Source: Alistipes sp. UBA943
GTDB lineage: Bacteria; Bacteroidota; Bacteroidia; Bacteroidales; Rikenellaceae
Direction of reading: 5' to 3'
DNA length: 6,664 nt
Assembly (NCBI GenBank): GCA_002293345.1
Contig: DBDB01000023.1
Location: 1 to 6,664, forward strand
Shown: piece after piece, positions 1 through 4,706 of the stretch
Position numbering within the stretch: position 1 is the first letter of the stretch
How the letters are laid out: every line of letters starts with the position of its first letter
Notes under the pieces: generated by a model
What the model saw: the letters and a program-made list of their open reading frames with translations, nothing else
Databases searched by the model: none
Told to the model about the DNA's origin: nothing
Program-made: the position numbers and the translations under genes

Positions 1-82
1 TGAGGCGGGGGTAGGGGGGTGGGTCATATCTGAAGCCGCCGCCCCTCTGGGCGTTGCGGCGCGGGTGTCCCTCCCCAGCACA
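1..82. repeat. Non-coding hairpin-bearing repeat region at left edge
   Basis: I see no gene here. The G-rich stretch at about 5-24 is, on the opposite strand, close to the C-rich motif found at 1833-1863 and inside ispH at 4208-4233. Positions 35-60 form a nested hairpin: GCCGC (35-39) pairs with GCGGC (56-60) around CGCCC/GGGCG (40-44 and 49-53). The motif GGGTGTCCCTCCCCAG at 63-78 recurs at 4355-4370 inside ispH. This suggests a member or remnant of a dispersed palindromic repeat family. The left boundary is outside the window. Confidence 0.5.
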
Positions 83-84
83 TA

Positions 85-132
85 AAAACTTTCCAAAAAA
101 GGGACGGTTGCGTCAAGGAGTAAGGTTTTCAG
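85..132 (+). repeat. Possible diverged copy of an intergenic repeat (partner near 1993-2046)
   Basis: The order CTTT, CC, AAAAGGG, AC, GTTGCGTC, then GGAGTAA or GGAAGTAA, then TCAGA or TCTGA, is shared with about 1993-2046. The longest exact shared block is GTTGCGTC, and alignment needs small gaps, so the relation is tentative. Both copies lie shortly upstream of a TAnnTTTG promoter. Confidence 0.35.
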
Positions 133-197
133 AAACAAATTTGGTCGGGGAATATCTGTCATTCATCGAGTTTGGTCTCTGTCTCAACGGTTTGGGG

Positions 198-228
198 TTG
201 CACGACACATCCAAGAAACGTATTTTTG
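198..228 (+). promoter_or_regulatory. Bacteroidetes-type promoter for the LiaF-like/LytTR unit
   Basis: TATTTTTG at 221-228 matches the TAnnTTTG -7 element of the Bacteroidetes primary sigma factor. TTG at 198-200 is a fitting -33 element, with a 20-bp spacer. Transcription should begin near 233-236. That leaves a leader of about 12 nt before the ATG at 247 and excludes the upstream in-frame ATG at 172. Confidence 0.65.
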
Positions 229-246
229 TACCGTAACCAAATCTCC

Positions 247-996
247 ATGATCATGAAAAACAAAGAAATCAAAAAATCGAATCACCATCGACTCCATGGT
301 GTCGGGTTTGCCGTCACGTTGATCGCCGCCGGGCTGATCGTCTTCGCGCACAAACTGGGATACATCGACCATCATCCGTATCGTATCCTGATCTCGTGGC
401 AGATGCTGTTGGTCGTGTGCGGACTCTGGTCGTTCGTAACGCGACAGTGGAAACAGGGTGTTGTCCTGATGGGTGTGGGTGGATTCTTCATGATCCCACT
501 CATCACAGAAGCAGGTCGTGGATGGGCGGCCACGTATTGGCCGTTGCTACTGGTACTGGCAGGGTTGCTCTTCATCGTTGAGATGCTCACCAAACGTCGC
601 TGTAAGGAGAGTAGTTGCGATAGTTGTTTCTGTGAGACGACCACCCATGAGACCGAAAACGGTTTCGTGAATACGAACACCTGCTTCAGCGGCGTGAAGA
701 ACATCGTGCTCGATCCGGTGTTCAAAGGAGGACAGCTGAAAAACTGTTTCGGCGGCACGATCCTCGACCTGCGCAACACGACCATTGCCGAGGGTGAAAC
801 CTACATTGACATTCATTGCGTGTTCGGCGGCGTGGAACTCTACATGCCACACAACTGGACCCTTGTGTGCGACGTCGAGCCGACGTTCGGCGGTGTGGAG
901 GACAAACGCTTCATGAACAAAGGTGAGATCGACACGTCGCGCAAACTGGTGCTGCGCGGACGATTGGTGTTCGGTGGCGTGGTGATCAAAAACTGA
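247..996 (+). CDS. LiaF-like membrane protein, four TM segments plus C-terminal beta-helix-like domain
   Basis: A 249-residue inner-membrane protein resembling the LiaF/YvqF 'cell wall-active antibiotics response' family. Hydrophobic segments lie at about residues 16-35, 46-64, 70-86 and 98-114. A cysteine cluster follows (C119, C124, C127, C129). The C-terminal half repeats a short strand-turn unit with FGG at 168-170, 193-195, 214-216 and 242-244, as expected for the stacked strands of the LiaF C-terminal domain. In Firmicutes, LiaF inhibits the LiaS kinase during envelope stress. Here the only regulator next to it is the LytTR protein 13 bp downstream, so a role in controlling that protein is inference. 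I start at 247, just after the promoter; ATG 253 is equally possible. ATG 172 lies upstream of the promoter and encodes an atypical N-terminus. The cysteine cluster could bind metal or form disulfides, but this is unproven. Confidence 0.8.
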   Translation: MIMKNKEIKKSNHHRLHGVGFAVTLIAAGLIVFAHKLGYIDHHPYRILISWQMLLVVCGLWSFVTRQWKQGVVLMGVGGFFMIPLITEAGRGWAATYWPLLLVLAGLLFIVEMLTKRRCKESSCDSCFCETTTHETENGFVNTNTCFSGVKNIVLDPVFKGGQLKNCFGGTILDLRNTTIAEGETYIDIHCVFGGVELYMPHNWTLVCDVEPTFGGVEDKRFMNKGEIDTSRKLVLRGRLVFGGVVIKN

Positions 997-1009
997 CACG
1001 ACCCGAATC

Positions 1010-1447
1010 ATGATCGGATATTTTCTTCTACGGCGCCGCGTCGCGGAACTTGAACGACAGTTGGCGGAGTTGACAACCGAAACCTCCGCAAAGGAGGTTT
1101 CAACTCCGTCCAAGGACGGGACGATAGATCGAATCTCGGTGAAGAAGGGTGCCGAAATAGCTATTCTGCCCGTCAAGGAGTTGCTGTACATCGAGGCATG
1201 CGGCGATTATGTGGTGCTGCACACCGCCGCCGGAAGGCACGTCAAGGAGCAAACGATGAAATTTTACGAGACATCGCTCCCCGAAACGTTCGTGCGGGTA
1301 CACCGATCCTATATCGTCAACACGGATACGATCGTGCGGATCGAACAAGCGGGCAAGGAGAACTACACGTTGAAACTCCGTGACGGCTCCACGCTCCGCA
1401 TCAGCCCCGCGGGGTACAAACTGCTCCGGGAGAGATTGTCGTTGTAA
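1010..1447 (+). CDS. Stand-alone LytTR-type DNA-binding transcriptional regulator
   Basis: A 145-residue protein. Residues 1-30 begin with a short hydrophobic stretch followed by a charged, helix-prone segment (ELERQLAEL), perhaps for dimerisation or membrane contact. Residues about 42-143 are a LytTR domain. Recognisable features are the IEACGDYV segment (61-68), the FVRVHRSYIVN signature (94-104) and the C-terminal GSTLRISP (126-133). LytTR domains bind direct-repeat DNA through beta strands. There is no receiver domain ahead of it, so it is not a classical response regulator, and no histidine kinase lies in the window. It follows the LiaF-like gene by 13 bp and is very probably co-transcribed. 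That pairing suggests the membrane protein senses or sequesters and the LytTR protein acts as regulator, which is inference. Its targets, possibly including its own promoter at 198-228, cannot be read from the sequence. Confidence 0.85.
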   Translation: MIGYFLLRRRVAELERQLAELTTETSAKEVSTPSKDGTIDRISVKKGAEIAILPVKELLYIEACGDYVVLHTAAGRHVKEQTMKFYETSLPETFVRVHRSYIVNTDTIVRIEQAGKENYTLKLRDGSTLRISPAGYKLLRERLSL

Positions 1448-1452
1448 CAAAG

Positions 1453-1755
1453 CTAAGCCTCCCCGATCTTGGGGCCCGAAAACTCGGGGGCCAACGGTCG
1501 TCCGATCTCGATCTTGCCCATCGAACTCTCGTAACGCGTGATGTTCTCCTGTAACGACAGCAGTAATCGCTTGGCGTGTTCGGGAGTCATGATGATGCGG
1601 CTGCGCACCTGTGGTTTCGGGAATCCGGGTAACATAGCGGCGAAATCGACAATGAATTCCGATGCCGAATGGGCAATGATCGCCAGGTTGATATACTCGC
1701 CACGCGCCACATCTTCACGCAAATCCACATCCAATCCCTTCTTCTGATTTTCCAT
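1453..1755 (-). CDS. DUF3467 family protein, 100 residues
   Basis: A small soluble protein recognisable as DUF3467, a family common in Bacteroidetes. Supporting segments are GEYINLAIIAHSASEF (19-34), the MLPGFPKPQVRSRIIMTP stretch (41-58) and EHAKRLLLSLQENI (59-72). Length is normal for the family, and its biochemical function is not known to me. I chose ATG at 1755-1753. The longer frame from TTG at 1770 overlaps the -7 promoter element and would start before transcription does. The gene is convergent with the LytTR gene (5 bp between stop codons) and divergent from the LysE-family gene. It seems to be monocistronic. Confidence 0.85.
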   Translation of the reverse strand: MENQKKGLDVDLREDVARGEYINLAIIAHSASEFIVDFAAMLPGFPKPQVRSRIIMTPEHAKRLLLSLQENITRYESSMGKIEIGRPLAPEFSGPKIGEA

Positions 1756-1767
1756 AATGTTTTCTTG

Positions 1768-1775
1768 CAAAGATA
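1768..1775 (-). promoter_or_regulatory. -7 promoter element of the DUF3467 gene
   Basis: Read on the minus strand this is TATCTTTG, an exact TAnnTTTG match, placed so that transcription would start near 1761-1763, only a few bases before the ATG at 1755. The surrounding 19 nt (1764-1782) are an exact inverted copy of 2071-2089 at the divergent promoter. A well-spaced -33 TTG is not evident; the nearest TTG is 14 bp away. Confidence 0.55.
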
Positions 1776-1832
1776 CACTTTTTCTTTTGCAAGACCTTTA
1801 AGACCGCCGCTTTTTGGTGAAAAGGCATTTTC

Positions 1833-2046
1833 CCCACCCCCTGCCCCCTCCCCCAGGAGGGGGTGATTTTATTTCGTTTTCAATTTTGGCTAAAGCCAAA
1901 ATTGAAAACTTGTTTTACGGGAGAAGTGGATTTTTCTGTCTTTGCGCAAATTATGGAGATACGCCAGTATCTCCCAAAAGGTTTTGGGGTACACTTTTCT
2001 CCGAAAAGGGTACAGTTGCGTCTTAGGGAAGTAAAAGCGAAGGTCT
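1833..2046. repeat. Array of perfect hairpins in the divergent intergenic region
   Basis: The gap 1756-2090 holds no convincing gene. It carries at least five inverted repeats in a row. (1) 1844-1851 with 1856-1863, C-rich, 8 bp. (2) 1876-1891 with 1894-1909, 16 bp perfect, loop AA, centred on GGCTAAAGCC. (3) 1955-1962 with 1967-1974, 8 bp, loop GCCA. (4) 1973-1979 with 1982-1988, CCCAAAA/TTTTGGG. (5) 1989-1999 with 2003-2013, GTAC plus CTTTTC/GAAAAG with one mismatch. The 10-nt palindrome TTTGCGCAAA lies at 1941-1950. Motif (1) recurs inside ispH at 4208-4233. The last part (1993-2046) resembles 85-132. No simple terminator function fits, because both flanking genes start here. Confidence 0.7.
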
Positions 2047-2057
2047 GAAAAAAAGGG

Positions 2058-2085
2058 TTTAGAAAAAAAGAAAAGTGTATCTTTG
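2058..2085 (+). promoter_or_regulatory. Bacteroidetes-type promoter of the lysE-cmk-ispH operon
   Basis: TATCTTTG at 2078-2085 is an exact TAnnTTTG -7 element. A weak -33 candidate (TTTA) begins at 2058 with a short spacer. The predicted transcription start falls at about 2090-2092, directly on the ATG at 2091, so the transcript would be leaderless or nearly so. Confidence 0.6.
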
Positions 2086-2090
2086 CAAGG

Positions 2091-2753
2091 ATGAGTCTAT
2101 GGGAGATATTGTTGAGGGGATTGTGTGTCGGTATGGCGGCATCCATCACGGTGGGGCCCGTGGCGGTGCTGTGCATCCAGCGCACGCTCAGTCGCGGGCG
2201 ACGGTCGGGGATTTTCTCCGGACTCGGTGTCGCGTCGGCAGACACGTTGATGGCTACCGTGGCGTACTTCTGTTACGCGTTGCTCGAAACGAAGATTACC
2301 GAATACACACACCTGCTACGCATCACGGCGGGTATTTTCGTCGTCATCATGGGTGTGTACATCTTCTTCCAGAATCCGGTGACGCAGATACGCCGCAACC
2401 GTGCCGGTAAAAGTACGCCGTGGCAGGACTATGCCTCGGTATTCGGTCTGACGCTGGCCAATTTCATCCTCACGGTACCCTATATCCTGACGTTCTTCGC
2501 GGTGTTTAAAATTTCGACTGTACAGGCGGCCAGCGTGATGGATGTGGGACGTGGGGCACTCGTCATCGCCGGATTTTTTGTCGGTGCGGTGGTGTGGTGG
2601 ACGCTCCTGGCATCTATCCTGAGTCCCCTCAGGCAACACTTCCGGCCGCGATACATGCTCACGATCAATCATGTGGCGGGTGTCGTGATCGGACTATTGG
2701 GTATCTACACGCTCGTATCGACACTCCTTATCGTATTCAAACACCATGTGTAA
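2091..2753 (+). CDS. LysE/RhtB-family amino-acid or metabolite exporter
   Basis: A 220-residue integral membrane protein with about six hydrophobic segments: residues 4-26, 41-65, 75-94, 115-140, 155-178 and 192-215. The N-terminal segment with VGPVAVLCIQRTLSRG (21-36) and SGLGVASAD (43-51) matches the LysE-superfamily signature, a GP pair in TM1 followed by a basic loop and a small-residue TM2. The usual first P of PxGP is V here. Family members export amino acids or related small molecules using the proton-motive force; the substrate cannot be assigned. Length is normal. ATG 2091 is kept because it supplies the start of TM1, although the promoter is only 5 nt upstream. The gene ends inside cmk, with an 8-nt overlap (ATGTGTAA). 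Confidence 0.85.
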   Translation: MSLWEILLRGLCVGMAASITVGPVAVLCIQRTLSRGRRSGIFSGLGVASADTLMATVAYFCYALLETKITEYTHLLRITAGIFVVIMGVYIFFQNPVTQIRRNRAGKSTPWQDYASVFGLTLANFILTVPYILTFFAVFKISTVQAASVMDVGRGALVIAGFFVGAVVWWTLLASILSPLRQHFRPRYMLTINHVAGVVIGLLGIYTLVSTLLIVFKHHV

Positions 2754-3369
2754 AAAGATCATCATAGCCATCGACGGATACTCCTCCTGTGGGAAAAGTA
2801 CCTTTGCACGTGCCATCGCACAAAAGTTGGGATACACGTTCATTGACACGGGGGCGATGTACCGTGCCGTGACGCTTTACGGCATCGAGCATGGCATGGA
2901 GCGGATCCATGATGTTACATTGGATTATGTCCTCCAAAACTGGACGTCGGAACGGATCCGTACCATTGAGGTGAGTAATCTGGTCAGCGGCGTGAGCTCG
3001 ATACCCGAGGTGCGTGAGAAACTTGTCGCGCTGCAACGCGAGATGGGACGCCGGGGGGGTGTGGTGATGGACGGGCGTGACATCGGTACGGTGGTCTTTC
3101 CCCATGCCGAACTGAAGATCTTCATGACGGCACGCGTGGAGGTGCGCGTAGCGCGGCGTTACGATGAGTTGACCGCCAAAGGCATCGTCGTGACGCGTGA
3201 CGAGGTGCGTGAGAACCTGATCTCACGCGACTTGGCCGACACCACGCGTACCGTCAGTCCGTTGCGTCAGGCAGAGGATGCGATCGTGCTCGACAACAGC
3301 GACATGACCGTCGAGGAACAGATGACTTGGTTTACGGAACAATTCAATCGCGTATGCGGGTCGAGATAG
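2746..3369 (+). CDS. cmk: Cytidylate (CMP/dCMP) kinase, short NMP-binding subdomain
   Basis: Cytosolic nucleotide kinase that transfers phosphate from ATP to CMP or dCMP. The 207 residues include a P-loop GYSSCGKST (11-19), the FIDTGAMYRA segment (32-41), DGRDIGTVVFP (109-119), and the C-terminal RDLADTTRTVSPL (161-173) plus AEDAIVLDNS (176-185), the CMP-kinase lid and base-contact region. The catalytic frame is intact. The protein is about 20 residues shorter than usual (220-230). The loss lies between TLDYVLQ (58-64) and IRTIEV (71-76), where family members have a beta-strand insert ending in a LNG-type motif. This is the NMP-binding subdomain, so kinetics or specificity may differ. The comparison rests on my memory of homologues, not an alignment. 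It starts 8 nt inside the exporter gene and overlaps ispH by 16 nt. Confidence 0.92.
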   Translation: MCKKIIIAIDGYSSCGKSTFARAIAQKLGYTFIDTGAMYRAVTLYGIEHGMERIHDVTLDYVLQNWTSERIRTIEVSNLVSGVSSIPEVREKLVALQREMGRRGGVVMDGRDIGTVVFPHAELKIFMTARVEVRVARRYDELTAKGIVVTRDEVRENLISRDLADTTRTVSPLRQAEDAIVLDNSDMTVEEQMTWFTEQFNRVCGSR

Positions 3370-4706
3370 ACGATAAATCGGGATTCTGCTTCGGTGTCGT
3401 GCGCGCCATATCGCTCGCTGAGGAAGCGTTGCGGCAGCATGGGGTCGTTTACTCGTTGGGGGACATCGTGCACAATCGCGTGGAGGTGCAGCGGCTGGAG
3501 AAATTGGGGCTGAAGACCATCTCCGATCTCGATTTTTTCGGCGTGGGGGGCGTTTCGGGGCCGCAGGAGCGGATCCGAAGCCTCGCGGGGGGCGAAAAGG
3601 ATTTTCGATCCTCCGCCTGGGGGGAGGCTTCGGATCGAGCGGTCGAAGACCGCGAAAAAAGCATCGTAAGGGTGCCTCACACAAATCAAAAAATCTTTAT
3701 TCGGGCGCACGGCGAACCCCCCTCGACTTACGAACGTGCCCGGGAATTGGGTATCGAGGTGATCGACGCGACGTGTCCCGTGGTGGCACAGCTGCAAAAG
3801 AAGGTCGTCGAGGCACACAGGCTTATGAGCGACGTCGGGGGTCAGGTGGTGATTCTCGGCAAACGGGGGCATGCCGAAGTGATCGGCCTCACGGGACAGG
3901 TCGATCGTCCCACGATCGTCATCGAGGGCGAGGATGACCTCCACCTGATAGATTTCTCCCGTCCGATCTACTTTCTCTCACAAACCACACAGAGCATCGC
4001 ACTGTTCAATCGTCTGACGAAACTGATGGAGCAAAAACAGCGAATAATCAGCAAAGTACTTGACTTTGAACCAAATGCGCGTAGCGCGCCCAAGCCGGGT
4101 TTTCGGGCGTTTAACGCCCGAGTCCTAAATGCGCATACCGTAGTCGTTAGAGACGACTATGCTCATACCTGCCATCCCTGCCGCTGGGGTCAGCGGCTAA
4201 GTTTGTCCCACCCCTGCCCCTCCCAGGAGGGGCCCCTTGATAAGAGGGGATTCCATTTGAGCGCCGTCGCTTCGCGCGGCGGGATACAGCAGCGAAGCTG
4301 CTGTCAAGCGGGGGCGCCAGCCACCGATTGCGGGAGGGGGAGTGCTGAGGGGGAGGGTGTCCCTCCCCAGTATTCCACCAGCGTCGGGGGCGGGGTGCAA
4401 GCGCAATTCATTGCGCTTGATACGATTTGCCGCCAGGTGTCAAATCGTGAGGAGCATTTATGCTCCTTCGCCCGCCGCTTCGACACGGTGATCTTCGTCA
4501 GTGGCCGCAAATCGAGCAACGGCCGCGTATTGTTCGATGTATGTCGCGCCGCAAATCCTCGATCATTCCTGATCGAGGAACCATCCGAACTTCGTTCGGA
4601 GTGGTTCGACGGAGCGTGCTCCGTCGGAATTTGCGGCGCGACATCGACACCCAAATGGCTCATGGAAAACGTTAAATCCGCAATTGAAACCAACCGCTAT
4701 GAATAG
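3354..4706 (+). CDS. ispH: 4-hydroxy-3-methylbut-2-enyl diphosphate reductase with two repeat-derived insertions
   Basis: IspH (LytB) is the [4Fe-4S] enzyme that reduces HMBPP to IPP and DMAPP, the final MEP-pathway step. All three cluster cysteines are present: C12 (SGFCFGVV), C141 (DATCPVV) and C359 (DTICRQV). So are the substrate-site residues H40 (DIVHN), H119 (RAHGEPP), H173/E175 (GHAEV), SQTTQS (209-214), SSNG (387-390) and GATSTPKWLM (428-437). The frame encodes 450 residues against a usual 280-320. The surplus lies in two low-similarity blocks, residues about 62-112 and 239-353, encoded by inverted-repeat-rich DNA at about 3533-3660 and 4068-4412. Removing them gives about 285-295 residues, the normal length. 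The frame is uninterrupted, so either the insertions are translated as surface loops between the IspH domains, or the RNA is somehow bypassed or processed; translation is the simpler view. I chose ATG 3354 (MRVEID), which matches the family N-terminus; ATG 3327 adds non-conserved residues inside cmk. It overlaps cmk by 16 nt and the peptidase gene by 8 nt. Confidence 0.9.
   Translation: MRVEIDDKSGFCFGVVRAISLAEEALRQHGVVYSLGDIVHNRVEVQRLEKLGLKTISDLDFFGVGGVSGPQERIRSLAGGEKDFRSSAWGEASDRAVEDREKSIVRVPHTNQKIFIRAHGEPPSTYERARELGIEVIDATCPVVAQLQKKVVEAHRLMSDVGGQVVILGKRGHAEVIGLTGQVDRPTIVIEGEDDLHLIDFSRPIYFLSQTTQSIALFNRLTKLMEQKQRIISKVLDFEPNARSAPKPGFRAFNARVLNAHTVVVRDDYAHTCHPCRWGQRLSLSHPCPSQEGPLDKRGFHLSAVASRGGIQQRSCCQAGAPATDCGRGSAEGEGVPPQYSTSVGGGVQAQFIALDTICRQVSNREEHLCSFARRFDTVIFVSGRKSSNGRVLFDVCRAANPRSFLIEEPSELRSEWFDGACSVGICGATSTPKWLMENVKSAIETNRYE
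3533..3660 (+). repeat. Insertion 1 in ispH: nested inverted repeats, in frame
   Basis: This directly follows the DLDF codons of ispH and precedes the conserved KIFIRAHGEPP segment. An outer stem TTTTTTCG (3533-3540) pairs with CGAAAAAA (3653-3660). Inside it, a 13-bp perfect stem (3572-3584 with 3624-3636, GATCCGAAGCCTC) encloses GGCG/CGCC (3591-3594, 3614-3617) and AGGAT/ATCCT (3598-3602, 3608-3612). A second hairpin GCGGTC-GAA-GACCGC lies at 3639-3653. At this point other IspH proteins have only a few residues. It is read through as Gly/Arg/Glu-rich sequence. Exact ends are uncertain by some codons. Confidence 0.75.
4068..4419 (+). repeat. Insertion 2 in ispH: string of at least seven hairpins, in frame
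   Basis: Inverted repeats follow one another: 4077-4081/4085-4089; 4103-4110/4114-4121; 4141-4147/4153-4159 (TAGTCGT, loop TAGAG); 4180-4186/4191-4197 (GCCGCTG, loop GGGT); 4216-4223/4226-4233 (GCCCCTCC, loop CA); 4286-4293/4297-4304 (ACAGCAGC, loop GAA); 4350-4357/4361-4368 (GGGGAGGG, loop TGT); 4398-4407/4410-4419 (CAAGCGCAAT, loop TC). AAATGCGC occurs at 4073-4080 and again at 4127-4134. The C-rich motif at 4208-4233 matches 1833-1863 with small length changes, and GGGTGTCCCTCCCCAG at 4355-4370 matches 63-78 exactly, so at least the middle (about 4205-4372) is related to intergenic repeats. About 115 codons stay open. The encoded protein is low-complexity and unlike IspH. Confidence 0.8.
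4421..4467 (+). other. Two inverted repeats within conserved ispH codons
   Basis: ACGATTTG (4422-4429) pairs with CAAATCGT (4441-4448) around an 11-nt loop, and AGGAGCAT (4450-4457) with ATGCTCCT (4460-4467) around TT. They cover the codons for TICRQVSNR and EEHLCS, including cluster ligand C359. Here the protein aligns with family members without extra length, so these are palindromes formed inside normal coding sequence, not insertions. Confidence 0.65.
4534..4647 (+). other. Potential four-way (cloverleaf) nucleic-acid structure in the ispH 3' coding region
   Basis: A perfect 16-bp stem, ATGTCGCGCCGCAAAT (4541-4556) with 4629-4644, encloses three hairpins laid end to end: 4556-4565/4570-4579 (10 bp, loop TTCC), 4584-4590/4594-4600 (7 bp, loop TTC, extended by AACCA/TGGTT with one bulged G) and 4607-4615/4618-4626 (9 bp, loop GT). 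Only one or two bases stay unpaired at the junction. Beyond a 4-nt bulge (an ATGT duplication at 4537-4544) the outer stem may extend with TCGATGT/ACATCGA (4534-4540, 4641-4647). The stem arms encode the conserved CRAANP and GICGATST segments. Protein length here is normal. The role is unknown: RNA folding, a by-product of template-switch mutation, or chance plus codon use. Confidence 0.65.

Noticed and set aside
54..236. Small open frame of 60 codons at the left edge
   Set aside because: It covers repeat DNA and the promoter, its product is low-complexity, and I see no family features.
172..246. N-terminal extension of the LiaF-like protein from ATG 172
   Set aside because: The predicted promoter (198-228) lies inside it, and the extra residues are polar and unlike the family start.
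1461..1492. GC-rich hairpin (CCCC/GGGG and CCCGA/TCGGG) near the convergent stops as a bidirectional terminator
   Set aside because: It lies in DUF3467 coding sequence, the stem is weak with a bulge, and no T-tract follows on either strand.
1669..2048. Plus-strand open frames of 60-70 codons in the intergenic region
   Set aside because: They run through antisense DUF3467 sequence and hairpin repeats, with no recognisable protein features.
4068..4412. Group II intron, intein or CRISPR in the ispH insert
   Set aside because: There is no intron domain V, no GUGYG-type boundary, no intein motifs (the insert lacks an N-terminal Cys/Ser block and a C-terminal HN), and the stems differ from one another, so there are no regularly spaced direct repeats.
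3354..4706. ispH as a pseudogene broken by insertions
   Set aside because: There is no stop codon or frameshift, all catalytic residues are kept, and the two inserts together preserve the frame. A decaying copy cannot be fully excluded without the rest of the genome.
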